This document shows, one piece after another, positions 46,973-59,367 of a stretch of 64,000 bases of DNA. The position numbers were made by a program, and so were the translations under genes. Below the pieces are notes generated by a model. It saw only the letters and a list, made by a program, of their open reading frames with translations, ran no database searches and had not been told where the DNA came from. Source of the stretch: Vreelandella arcis (GTDB taxonomy: Bacteria; Pseudomonadota; Gammaproteobacteria; Pseudomonadales; Halomonadaceae); the NCBI RefSeq assembly GCF_900103865.1, contig NZ_FNII01000004.1, positions 1 through 64,000 on the forward strand, written 5' to 3'. The stretch's first letter is position 1. Every line of letters starts with the position of its first letter.

Positions 46973-47299
46973 ATGAGCTTGTCACCGGCACAAAAGAAAG
47001 CATTTCGCAGCATTGGTCACTACCTCAATCCAGTGGTCACCGTTTCCGAAAATGGCGTTTCCGATAACTTACTCGCTGAACTCGGTCGGGCACTTACTGA
47101 CCACGAACTCATCAAAGTGAAGCTCGCGCTACCTGATCGCGACGACCGCACTGCCATGCTTGACGAACTAATCAAGGATAGCCAAGCGGAACTGGTACAA
47201 ACCATCGGCAAAACGGCGTTACTCTACCGCCCAAATCCGAAGGTTAATCCGAAGCTATCCAACATTAAACGCTTCGAGAACCATCACGGCCGCCGTTAA
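46973..47299 (+). CDS. yhbY: Ribosome assembly RNA-binding protein YhbY
   Basis: CRM-domain RNA-binding protein that associates with pre-50S particles. The 108-residue protein is a single CRM domain with the [12 protein letters not shown] end motif (family GxxG-type loop GKTALLYR). Divergence from rlmE and ftsH is conserved in gammaproteobacteria, linking it to 50S maturation. It is followed by a strong terminator. Confidence 0.94.
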   Translation: MSLSPAQKKAFRSIGHYLNPVVTVSENGVSDNLLAELGRALTDHELIKVKLALPDRDDRTAMLDELIKDSQAELVQTIGKTALLYRPNPKVNPKLSNIKRFENHHGRR

Positions 47300-47316
47300 A
47301 CGCCGCCCTGATCGCC

Positions 47317-47349
47317 AAAAGCCCGCGACACCGTGCCGCGGGCTTTTTT
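47317..47349 (+). terminator. Intrinsic terminator between yhbY and greA
   Basis: 11-bp stem AAAAGCCCGCG/CGCGGGCTTTT (47317-47327 with 47337-47347) followed by TT. A 4-base T run on the other strand lets it also serve greA, which converges from the right. Confidence 0.9.
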
Positions 47350-47413
47350 ATGACTAGCACGGGAATATCTTGAAAACACACTCCCACGCCTGATAACGCG
47401 CTTTGGCTAAGAC

Positions 47414-47886
47414 TTATAGGTGCTCGACGCTGCCGATCTCATACTCAACGTCACCACCAGGCGTAGTGACCACCACCACGTCCCCTTCTTCTTTACCGAT
47501 GAGTGCGCGGGCAATCGGCGACGTCACCGAAATACGCCCTGCTTTGATGTTAGCCTCATCTTCACCGACGATGCGGTAAGTGACTTCGGCATCGGTGTCT
47601 AGGTTCAGCAGTGACACCGTGACGCCAAAAATCACTTTCCCGGTTTTAGGCAGCTTTGTGACATCGATAACCTGGGCACCCGAGAGCTTACTTTCAATCT
47701 CCTGAATACGCCCTTCGATAAACCCTTGCTGTTCGCGCGCAGCATGATACTCGGCATTTTCCTTAAGGTCGCCGTGCTCACGCGCTTCAGCAATCGCCGC
47801 TATCACCTGTGGGCGTGCTTCACCCTTTAGATGATTCAGCTCATCACGAAGACTTTTTTCGCCCGCTACCGTCATCGGGACCTTGT

Positions 47887-47890
<4 letters not shown>
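47414..47890 (-). CDS. greA: Transcription elongation factor GreA
   Basis: Rescues backtracked RNA polymerase by stimulating transcript cleavage through the secondary channel. The 158-residue protein has the N-terminal coiled coil with the acidic tip [13 protein letters not shown] (D41/E44-equivalent residues) and the C-terminal FKBP-like globular domain ending SVEHL. Its start overlaps the carB stop by 4 nt (ATGA), so it is translated with carB. Confidence 0.96.
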
Positions 47891-51117
<3,227 letters not shown>

Positions 51118-51186
51118 AACGGTTCCCGCAAAAAATGGTGACGATGAGCGACAAAAGACGGCGATACGATGATGCAGCTGGGCGCG

Positions 51187-52362
51187 TTAGCGACGCGCCT
51201 TCATCATAGCGACAAAGCGATCAAACAGCGGCGCCACATCGCGCGGACCGGGGCTCGCTTCGGGGTGACCTTGAAAGCTGAACGCCGGTCGGTCAGTTAG
51301 CTCGATGCCCTGCAAGGTACCGTCGAACAACGACCGATGCGTTGCGCGCACGTTGGCGGGCAGGGTCGCTTCATCGGCGGCAAAGCCGTGGTTCTGGCTG
51401 GTGATCATTACCGTGCCAGCGTCCAGGTCTTGCACCGGGTGGTTGGCGCCGTGGTGGCCGTGACTCATTTTGACCGTCTTAGCACCTGCTGCGAGCGCCA
51501 GCAGCTGGTGGCCCAGGCAGATACCAAATACCGGAATATCGGTTTCCAGCACATCCTGGATCGCTTTGATGGCGTAATCACAGGGCTCCGGGTCGCCGGG
51601 CCCGTTGGCCAGGAAAACCCCATCAGGATTCATCGCCAACACCTCAGCGGCAGGCGTTTGCGCGGGGACGACCGTCAGACGACAGCCGCGAGTGGCCAAC
51701 ATACGTAGGATATTGAATTTCACCCCGTAGTCGTACGCCACCACATGGTAGGGGCGCTCGCTTTGCGTAGCATCGGCATAGCCCTCACCCAGCGCCCATT
51801 CACCTTCTGACCACTCGTAGGCTTCTTTACACGACACCTCTTTGGCCAGATCCATACCCTTCAAGCCTGGGAAGGCTTTGGCAGCGTCCAGCGCCCGTGC
51901 GACCGCATCCTCGCCTTCGGCATCGGCACCCGCCAAAATCGCCCCGTTTTGCGCCCCTTTATCGCGCAAAATGCGCGTTAAGCGGCGAGTGTCGATATCA
52001 GCAATACCTAGAACGTTTTGACTTTTTAGATAATCCGACAGGGTTTGTTCGCTACGGAAGCTACTGGCCAGCAATGGCAGGTCGCGAATCACCAAACCGG
52101 CGGCGGCAATCGACGCTGACTCAACGTCTTCGGCGTTAACGCCGGTATTGCCGATATGAGGGTATGTGAGCGTGACGATTTGGCGAGTATAGGAGGGATC
52201 GGTGAGGATCTCTTGGTAACCGGTCATCGCCGTATTGAACACCACCTCACCGCTGGTTAATCCGTCCGCGCCAATGGCGACTCCGTGGAACACGCTGCCA
52301 TCTTCCAGAGCCAATACCGCGGGTTTGCTCAATGCGGGGTTATTCAAAACACGTTCTCCCAT
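51187..52362 (-). CDS. carA: Carbamoyl-phosphate synthase, small subunit
   Basis: Glutamine amidotransferase that releases ammonia for CarB. The 391-residue protein has an N-terminal carbamoyl-phosphate domain ([16 protein letters not shown]) and a class I GATase domain with the nucleophile cysteine in [11 protein letters not shown] and the His-Glu pair in [11 protein letters not shown]. The ATG at 52362 has a poor ribosome site. A TTG at 52347 has GGGAGAA upstream and may be the true start, giving [14 protein letters not shown]. The leader contains a terminator-like hairpin at 52455-52503. Confidence 0.95.
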   Translation of the reverse strand: MGERVLNNPALSKPAVLALEDGSVFHGVAIGADGLTSGEVVFNTAMTGYQEILTDPSYTRQIVTLTYPHIGNTGVNAEDVESASIAAAGLVIRDLPLLASSFRSEQTLSDYLKSQNVLGIADIDTRRLTRILRDKGAQNGAILAGADAEGEDAVARALDAAKAFPGLKGMDLAKEVSCKEAYEWSEGEWALGEGYADATQSERPYHVVAYDYGVKFNILRMLATRGCRLTVVPAQTPAAEVLAMNPDGVFLANGPGDPEPCDYAIKAIQDVLETDIPVFGICLGHQLLALAAGAKTVKMSHGHHGANHPVQDLDAGTVMITSQNHGFAADEATLPANVRATHRSLFDGTLQGIELTDRPAFSFQGHPEASPGPRDVAPLFDRFVAMMKARR

Positions 52363-52454
52363 GCTGGTGGGAGCCTGTTGGGCGCAGGCTCAGCAATGTC
52401 TTCATTATCCACGACGCTCAATTAGTCAGGCTGTCACCAATAAAACTAAGGTCG

Positions 52455-52503
52455 TAAAAAAGCGGGACGAAGCCGATAAAAAAAGAATCGGTTTCATCCC
52501 GCT
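52455..52503 (-). terminator. Terminator-like hairpin in the carA leader
   Basis: On the minus strand AGCGGGA (52503-52497) pairs with TCCCGCT (52467-52461). An inner stem, CCGAT/ATCGG, closes a T-rich loop, and a run of six T follows. It ends about 95 nt before the carA start. It is either the old dapB terminator, left behind when the restriction-modification genes came in, or an attenuator of carAB. Confidence 0.7.
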
Positions 52504-52625
52504 TGTTGTTCGATGCCTTTCAGAGTCGCCATAAGCTATCAATAGGTTAGCGTACTCGGGACAGGCTTTGGGCTGGCCAACGCAACAAGCGCGCCGTTTG
52601 CTCACTTTTTCTCAGCCACCCGGCC

Positions 52626-52655
52626 AAAATTTTTGAAATTTTACAGGAATTCCTG
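52626..52655 (+). promoter_or_regulatory. Candidate operator upstream of the methyltransferase gene
   Basis: Two dyads lie side by side 90-120 bp before the methyltransferase start: AAAATTT-TTG-AAATTTT (52626-52642) and the perfect 12-bp palindrome CAGGAATTCCTG (52644-52655). A TTGACA at 52679-52684 downstream of them could be a -35 box, but its -10 is poor. Binding by the methyltransferase's own N-terminal HTH is a guess. Confidence 0.35.
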
Positions 52656-52743
52656 GGCTAAGACTACCCCCTGCGCGAGTTGACACCAATCGGCAATGAG
52701 TCGACCATAGGTACTTGTGCCAAGTTTCGCAAAGGAAACTAAA

Positions 52744-54156
52744 ATGAGTACCCATATCAGCATCGAAGATGCCGCCTTAATGCTTGAAGTAAGCCCTCAG
52801 CATGCAAGATCCCTGTGTCGGAAACAGGTGCTAAAGGCAGAAAGAATCGGCAGCACTTGGGTGGTCGATGCTGAAAGCGTGAAACATTACCAGCAAGAAG
52901 CAGAGCAGCATATCGCAAAAGATCACCCCGCCTATTTTGACGCCACCGGCGATACGGACAAACCGATAGCCTTGAGTTTTTTTTCTGGCGCAATGGGGCT
53001 TGATCTGGGCATCGAAGCAGCCGGGTTTGATATCCGCTTAGCCTGCGAGTTCGACAAATATTGCCGCCAAACGATTCTGCTTAATCGCCCCAACACCGCC
53101 TTGCTCGGCGACATAAATGAATACTCAGCCGCACAAATTCTAGAAGCTGCGCAGCTAGATACAAACAATGTTGACTTGATGGTAGGCGGCCCACCTTGTC
53201 AGGCGTTTAGCACTGCAGGGAAACGAAAGGCTTTCAATGATGATCGCGGCAATGCCTTCTTGAAGTTTATCAATCTGGCTATTGAGATAAAGCCACGCTT
53301 TCTGGTCATCGAGAATGTGCGCGGGTTGCTATCATGCCCCATGGATCATAGGCCACACAATCAGCGTGGCCCTGGTTTTCCTGACCTGTCGTTAGATGAA
53401 ATGAAGGGCGGAGCACTTAATTTCGTCTTATGCCTGCTAAAAAAAGCGGGCTATTCATGCACCTTCAATCTATATAACTCGGCGAATTTTGGCACCCCGC
53501 AAACCCGCGAAAGAGTCATTATAGTTTGCTCGCGGGATGGTAGCGCGGCCCCTTTTTTGCAGCCAACCCACTCTGAAGAAGGTGCCCATGGGCTGCCCAA
53601 GTGGAAAACCTTCAGAGACGCGGTGGCCGGCCTGGAAAGCCACACGCATCTTCATTTTCCGGAAAAACGATTAAAGTATTATCGGCATCTAAGAGCCGGA
53701 CAAAATTGGCGCGCGTTGCCCATCGCCATGCAGCAAGAAGCATTAGGCAAGTCTTTTTTTTCCGGCGGTGGAAAAACAGGCTTTTTGAGGCGCCTAAGCT
53801 GGGGCAAACCGTCTCCTACTCTGGTCACCCACCCAGCCATGCCCGCTACGGATTTGGCGCATCCAGAGGAAGATCGGCCCTTATCGATAGAAGAGTACAA
53901 AAGAATCCAAGAATTCCCCGATAGCTGGCAACTGGCGGGGCCATTGGTGCAGCAATATAAACAGGTAGGCAATGCGGTGCCTGCCAGCTTAGGTTATGCG
54001 GTAGGCAAGCTGGTAAAAGACCTACTCGAAAACAAAGCGACGGCACCGCCTGATGGTTTTAAATTCTCAAGGTACCGGGAGACCTCGCACTTCGAGTGGA
54101 GCCAAGCCTTCGAGCGGCAGCAACAGGTGCCCCAACCCAGCCTCAGCCTGTTTTAA
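52744..54156 (+). CDS. DNA (cytosine-5) methyltransferase with N-terminal HTH
   Basis: Modification enzyme of a type II restriction-modification system. The 470-residue protein begins with an excisionase/MerR-like helix-turn-helix (about 3-60, ISIEDAALMLEVSPQHARSL). It continues with a C5 methyltransferase: motif I FFSGAMGLDLG, motif IV GGPPCQAFSTAG with catalytic C152, motif VI ENVRGLL, motif VIII QTRERV and motif X QVGNAVPASLGYAVG. The variable region between VIII and IX sets the target, which cannot be read from sequence. The ATG at 52744 has AAGGAA upstream; the GTG at 52717 is less likely. It converges on the restriction gene. Confidence 0.9.
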   Translation: MSTHISIEDAALMLEVSPQHARSLCRKQVLKAERIGSTWVVDAESVKHYQQEAEQHIAKDHPAYFDATGDTDKPIALSFFSGAMGLDLGIEAAGFDIRLACEFDKYCRQTILLNRPNTALLGDINEYSAAQILEAAQLDTNNVDLMVGGPPCQAFSTAGKRKAFNDDRGNAFLKFINLAIEIKPRFLVIENVRGLLSCPMDHRPHNQRGPGFPDLSLDEMKGGALNFVLCLLKKAGYSCTFNLYNSANFGTPQTRERVIIVCSRDGSAAPFLQPTHSEEGAHGLPKWKTFRDAVAGLESHTHLHFPEKRLKYYRHLRAGQNWRALPIAMQQEALGKSFFSGGGKTGFLRRLSWGKPSPTLVTHPAMPATDLAHPEEDRPLSIEEYKRIQEFPDSWQLAGPLVQQYKQVGNAVPASLGYAVGKLVKDLLENKATAPPDGFKFSRYRETSHFEWSQAFERQQQVPQPSLSLF

Positions 54157-54177
54157 GACAAGCTTTTTTAATTCGCA

Positions 54178-54200
54178 GAAGGGGCTCTCACCCCTTCTTT
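54178..54200 (+). terminator. Hairpin between the two R-M genes
   Basis: 7-bp stem GAAGGGG/CCCCTTC with a CTCTCA loop and a short TTT tail on the plus strand, located between the convergent methyltransferase and nuclease genes. The tail is short, so termination is only moderately supported. Confidence 0.55.
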
Positions 54201-54936
54201 AGCCAGCTAAAGAAGAATTTAGCTTTATCAACCGTGCCCAGTCGATAGCACCATTTTCCATGCAAAATTCAGCAATGAACTCATGTGTGAATTTATTCAC
54301 CATACGGGCGTAAGACTCCTGAAACTCGTCATTGCGCTCGCGCGCCATGCTGCCAAGCGGCTCTATCAGCTCAACGTATAATTCAGCATCCCCAGATATA
54401 AACTCCCAAAACCGTTGTCCGCAATACTTAAAATAATCCCCTTTGTCGGGGTTATTATCCCTCCCATAGCAGCAACCGTTCACGGCAACAATATTCAAGC
54501 CCGACTGACTGGTTCTCAGTGTTTTCTGTGCCGTCTTAAAGTTTGCTTTCATCTGATCGATTTGAGAGCTATTACCCCAATTAGGGCCTGATTTGATCGC
54601 CACAATATGGCGACGACCACCATGATCAAACTCGAGATCCACACCAGCTATACCCGACTTCCATCCACCATAGGTCTGCCCATTAATGAAGATAGCCAAT
54701 CCTTCAAGCCAATCACCAAATAGGGTTTCCTCGTTCGATGAAATATGGGCTTCCAGTATTCCTCGAACGATCTGCTCTGCAGTTTGGACGTTCTTGGCTT
54801 TAAACAGATAAGGATTTTTCCGCTTCAACACATCCTTGAGCTTAAGCTTGGCAAGTCGATCAATTCGTTTCTGATGAAAAGATCCAATATTTTCAGCCAC
54901 ATACTCAGTAACATCATCTAAACATAACGGCTGCAT
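54199..54936 (-). CDS. Type II restriction endonuclease, PmeII-like
   Basis: Probable partner of the adjacent C5 methyltransferase. The 245-residue protein resembles, from memory, the PmeII family: KNPYLFKAKNV, SSNEETLFGDWLE, GVDLEF followed by IVAIKSGPNWGNSSQI, VNGCCYGR, and YCGQRFWEFISGD. The GVDLEF-x-IVAIKSG arrangement is a PD-(D/E)XK-type active site with the lysine in IKSG. The ATG at 54936 has GGAG 7-8 nt upstream; a GTG one codon earlier is possible. It is only about 20 nt after the dapB stop, on the same strand. It would cut DNA lacking the cognate methylation; the site is unknown. Confidence 0.75.
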   Translation of the reverse strand: MQPLCLDDVTEYVAENIGSFHQKRIDRLAKLKLKDVLKRKNPYLFKAKNVQTAEQIVRGILEAHISSNEETLFGDWLEGLAIFINGQTYGGWKSGIAGVDLEFDHGGRRHIVAIKSGPNWGNSSQIDQMKANFKTAQKTLRTSQSGLNIVAVNGCCYGRDNNPDKGDYFKYCGQRFWEFISGDAELYVELIEPLGSMARERNDEFQESYARMVNKFTHEFIAEFCMENGAIDWARLIKLNSSLAG

Positions 54937-54959
54937 CACCCCGCTCCAATTTATAGTTT

Positions 54960-55865
<906 letters not shown>

Positions 55866-56147
55866 TTAGTTTTCCCAAATAATGACCAGCGCTTCATCGC
55901 CGGCCATACGCATCAGGTGACGCTCCACTACGCCTTCCAACTCATCCAGGTGCTCTTCTTCAAGCGTTTCAATCGCCACCGCCAGCGAGTCTTCTTCGGC
56001 CCGCATCAGGCAGGTACCCGAGGCAAAAGTGATCTTTGCCTCTTGCGCTGAGTGTTCAACTTCAAGCTTATGCGCCCAGTGCTTGCATAAGCGGTTAATC
56101 AAGCGCTCGCCAGAAGATGTGGCAATTTCAGCACGGGATAGAGGCAT
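55866..56147 (-). CDS. DUF2218 family protein
   Basis: A 93-residue cytosolic protein of unknown function. The blocks LINRLCKHWAHKLEV, FASGTCLMRA and VVERHLMRMAGDEALVIIW match the DUF2218 family, whose members often lie near siderophore or iron genes. The ATG at 56147 has GGAG 7 nt upstream; the frame open to 56402 has no family match upstream. It is divergent from the iron-type ABC transporter at 56437, which supports an iron link. No catalytic motif is visible; the cysteines and histidines (CKHWAH, C) could bind metal, but that is a guess. Confidence 0.8.
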   Translation of the reverse strand: MPLSRAEIATSSGERLINRLCKHWAHKLEVEHSAQEAKITFASGTCLMRAEEDSLAVAIETLEEEHLDELEGVVERHLMRMAGDEALVIIWEN

Positions 56148-56436
56148 AGGGATTCTCCGCATCGGTAGCGAGTTAGTACCCATTAGCGTAATGCGCGCGC
56201 ACTCAAGAGCCAAGTAACGAATGGGCGTTCGCTGCAACAAAGTGTTCACGATCGTGCTCATGCACGGCGAAGCAGCCCTCAAGACGCATCTCGACAGTCG
56301 CAGAGGTTTCCGCAATAATGGCAACCCTTGAGAATGCGAATTATACGCAGAACATATTTTATTACCTGCTCGTCTGGATGGATGGCGCAGACGCTCTCCC
56401 ATCAGCTTAATTTATCAACTGGTTATAAAGGCATTT
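56148..56436. other. Divergent intergenic region, DUF2218 and ABC transporter
   Basis: A 289-bp region that must hold promoters for both flanking genes. TGAGAATGCGAATTATA (56329-56345) is a poor match to a Fur box (about 11 of 17 relevant positions), and TTGAGA at 56328-56333 could be a -35 for the transporter. No ORF. Confidence 0.4.
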
Positions 56437-57564
56437 ATGGCTACCCACATCTCTAAAATTCTGCTCGGTGCTCTATCCGTATTGAGTTGCGCCACCGCTG
56501 CCGCTGACGACATCACCGTGACCGACGTTACCGGTCGCCAAGTCACGTTAGATGCCCCCGCCGAGCGAGTTATCTTAGGCGAAGGTCGGCAAATTTATCT
56601 GCTAGGGTTACTCGAACCCGAAGACCCGTTTGCCCATGTGGTCGGCTGGCGGGAAGACTTTTCCCAGGCAGACCCTGACAACTATGCTCGCTACGCTGAG
56701 CGCTTCCCGGAAATTGAAGCGATCCCCACCTTTGGCGGGTTCAAGGACGGCACCTTCGATGTGGAGCAGGCCGCGTCACTGACACCCGACGTCGTGCTGA
56801 TGAACCTTGAAGCAAAGGCCGCCACCGAAGACGCCGGCTACGACGACAAGTTGGCCGAGCTGGATATTCCCATCGTTTACGTGGATTTTCGCGAAGATCC
56901 CATCGCGCACACCATTCCCTCTATGCGGATCATCGGTAAGCTAATGGGCGAAGAAGCCGCCGCCGAGGAATTCATCACCTTCGCCGAGGAACAGCTGGCA
57001 AGGGTCACTGATGTCATCGAGCAGGCCAACCCCGAGCGTCCCAGCGTATTCATTGACCGGGCAGGCGGCTACTCGGACGAGTGCTGCATGAGCTTTGGTC
57101 CTGCCAACTTTGGAGAATACGTCGCCCTGGCAGGTGGTACCAACATTGCCGCGGATATTATCCCCAACACCTTCGGAACGTTGAATCCCGAGCAAATTAT
57201 CGCCGCCAATCCAGACCACATGGTCGTAACCGGCGGCAGCTGGGATGCCTACGTGCCGGGCGGTGATTGGGTCGGCGTCGGGCCTGGCGCTGACATGGAG
57301 AAGGCGCAGGCCAAGCTCGAGGCCCTCACTGAGCGCACTGCCATGACCGGCATTCAGGCGGTCGAGTCGGATAATGTCCACGCCATCTGGCACCAGTTCT
57401 ACAACAGCCCCTATTATTTTGTCGCCATCCAGCAATTGGCGAAGTGGCTACACCCTGACCTGTTTATCGACCTGGAGCCGGAAGCCACCATGGCTGAACT
57501 GCACGAACGCTTCTTGCCCATCGACTACGCGCCGGGCTATTGGGTGTCATTAAATGACGACTGA
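56437..57564 (+). CDS. Iron-siderophore ABC transporter, substrate-binding protein
   Basis: Periplasmic binding component of an iron-siderophore/cobalamin-type importer. The 375-residue protein has a signal peptide (about 1-22, ATAAA before ADDIT) and a type III periplasmic-binding fold (TDVTGRQVTLDAPAERVI; ALAGGTNIAADI). The ligand (siderophore, heme or cobalamin) cannot be fixed. It overlaps the permease gene by 11 nt and is divergent from the DUF2218 gene. No outer-membrane TonB-dependent receptor is in the window. Confidence 0.88.
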   Translation: MATHISKILLGALSVLSCATAAADDITVTDVTGRQVTLDAPAERVILGEGRQIYLLGLLEPEDPFAHVVGWREDFSQADPDNYARYAERFPEIEAIPTFGGFKDGTFDVEQAASLTPDVVLMNLEAKAATEDAGYDDKLAELDIPIVYVDFREDPIAHTIPSMRIIGKLMGEEAAAEEFITFAEEQLARVTDVIEQANPERPSVFIDRAGGYSDECCMSFGPANFGEYVALAGGTNIAADIIPNTFGTLNPEQIIAANPDHMVVTGGSWDAYVPGGDWVGVGPGADMEKAQAKLEALTERTAMTGIQAVESDNVHAIWHQFYNSPYYFVAIQQLAKWLHPDLFIDLEPEATMAELHERFLPIDYAPGYWVSLNDD

Positions 57565-58624
57565 AAGCATTGCCACCGAGCGCGCCTCTCAGGGGCGCGC
57601 CTTCTATCGCAGCCAAGTGTTTCGCCGCCAGATGATTCTGGCGGCACTGGTTTTAGCGCTATTTTTCAGCCTTTGCGTTGATCTAGCCCTTGGTCCGGCG
57701 CGCTATAGCCTGGGCGAAGTGATCGCTGCCTTGTTCACCCCTGACAACGTCAGCCAGCAGGCGCGTGTCATCCTTTGGGAGATACGCATGCCGGTAGCGC
57801 TGATGGCGCTCGTGGTCGGCGCCAGTCTCTCGGTGGCCGGTGCCCAGATGCAAACCATTCTGAGCAACCCACTGGCCAGCCCGTTCACCCTAGGGATCTC
57901 CGCCGGGGCGAGCTTTGGCGCTGCCCTGGGGCTCGCTTTTGGCGTTGCGATTATTCCCACCGCCATCGAGTACGTCGTGCCCATCAATGCGTTTTTGATG
58001 GCCATGGTGACGGCTTTTCTGATTCACGCCCTCAGCCTTAAGCGTGGCGTGACGGTGGAAACCATCGTCTTGCTCGGCATTGCCATGGTGTTTATTTTCA
58101 ATTCGCTGATGGCGCTGATTCAGTTTTTTGCCAGCCAACAGGCCGTAGCCGCCGTGGTGTTTTGGACCATGGGCAGTTTGACCAAAGCCACCTGGCCGAA
58201 ATTTTGGATTGCGCTTGGTGTGCTGGCCACCGTAATGCCTTTGCTTGCACGCCACGGCTGGGCACTTACCGCCATGCGCCTGGGCGACGCTAAAGCCGAA
58301 AGCATGGGCGTAAGGCCCCGGTCACTGCGCTTAGAAGTACTGGTGCTGGTGTCGTTGCTGGCCGCCATTGCCGTGGCCTTTGTGGGCACCATTGGCTTTA
58401 TTGGTTTAGTCGGGCCGCATATTGCACGCATTCTGCTAGGCGAAGATCAGCGCTTCTTCTTGCCCGGCTCTGCCCTTTGCGGTGCACTGATTCTGTCTGT
58501 TGGCTCGGTGATTTCCAAAATTATTATCCCAGGCACCATTATTCCCATTGGGATTATTACCTCTCTGGTGGGCATCCCCTTCTTTCTGTTTCTCGTGCTT
58601 AACCACAAGAAGGCTTCATGGTAA
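57554..58624 (+). CDS. Iron-siderophore ABC transporter, permease (FecCD family)
   Basis: Inner-membrane permease. The 356-residue sequence has about nine to ten hydrophobic helices with the family signatures RMPVALMALVVGASLSVAGA, GISAGASFGAALG and GPHIARILLGEDQRFFLPGS. It forms the channel for the binding protein at 56437-57564 and overlaps both neighbours (11 nt upstream, 7 nt downstream), so the three genes form one translation-coupled operon. Confidence 0.92.
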   Translation: MTTESIATERASQGRAFYRSQVFRRQMILAALVLALFFSLCVDLALGPARYSLGEVIAALFTPDNVSQQARVILWEIRMPVALMALVVGASLSVAGAQMQTILSNPLASPFTLGISAGASFGAALGLAFGVAIIPTAIEYVVPINAFLMAMVTAFLIHALSLKRGVTVETIVLLGIAMVFIFNSLMALIQFFASQQAVAAVVFWTMGSLTKATWPKFWIALGVLATVMPLLARHGWALTAMRLGDAKAESMGVRPRSLRLEVLVLVSLLAAIAVAFVGTIGFIGLVGPHIARILLGEDQRFFLPGSALCGALILSVGSVISKIIIPGTIIPIGIITSLVGIPFFLFLVLNHKKASW

Positions 58625-59367
58625 CCCTACAGCTGAACCACGTTTCTGCCCGTTACGGGCGTCATCCTATTGTGCAGGATATCACCACCCCTTGTTTTCA
58701 AGGCGGGCAAGTGGTGGCACTACTTGGCCCTAATGCCGCAGGCAAGTCGACGCTTTTTCGACGCATATTAGGACTGCTCAAAGGCGAAGGTGAGGTTGCC
58801 ATCAGCGGCACAAACGCCGAACGCCCGGTGGCCTACATGCCCCAGGAGACGGGCGCTAAAGCAGTGCTGACGGTGTATGAGTCGGTGCTCTTGGCACGCA
58901 TGCAAGGGCGCAGCCTTAAAGTGCAGGCGGCAGACTTGGCTCAGGTCGACCGTGCGCTTTCAGAGCTCAATATCAGCGCGCTCGGCGAACGCGATATAGG
59001 CGACTTGAGCGGCGGGCAGCGCCAACTGGTGAGCGCCGCTCAGGCCCTAGTTCAAGAGCCGGATATTTTGATGCTGGATGAACCTACCTCGGCACTCGAC
59101 CTTAACCGCCAAATCAATCTGCTAGGCGTACTTAGGCGACTTGCCGACGAACGCAACATGCTGATTATGGTCGCCCTGCACGACCTTGGGCACGCGCTGC
59201 GCTTCGCTGATGCTGCCATGATGCTTGAGAATGGCCGCTTAATTGCCTGCGGCCCCACCGCAGACGTGATTACCCCAACGTTGCTGCGTCAGGTGTATCG
59301 CGTAGAGGCGCGCATCGAGCCATGCTCAAAGGGCCGCCTTCAGCTTATTGTCGAAGAGGCCGTTTAG
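58618..59367 (+). CDS. Iron-siderophore ABC transporter, ATPase
   Basis: ATP-binding subunit that powers the importer. The 249-residue protein has Walker A GPNAAGKST, the Q-loop near MPQETG, signature LSGGQRQ, Walker B DILMLDEPTSALD and the H-loop ALHDLGHA. FecE/BtuD-like. Its 3' end overlaps the convergent DMT gene by 23 bp. It is the last gene of the operon. Confidence 0.92.
   Translation: MVTLQLNHVSARYGRHPIVQDITTPCFQGGQVVALLGPNAAGKSTLFRRILGLLKGEGEVAISGTNAERPVAYMPQETGAKAVLTVYESVLLARMQGRSLKVQAADLAQVDRALSELNISALGERDIGDLSGGQRQLVSAAQALVQEPDILMLDEPTSALDLNRQINLLGVLRRLADERNMLIMVALHDLGHALRFADAAMMLENGRLIACGPTADVITPTLLRQVYRVEARIEPCSKGRLQLIVEEAV

Noticed and set aside
56329-56345. Possible Fur box before the ABC transporter
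   Set aside because: The match is too weak to list as a site of its own; it is only mentioned in the intergenic entry and one finding.
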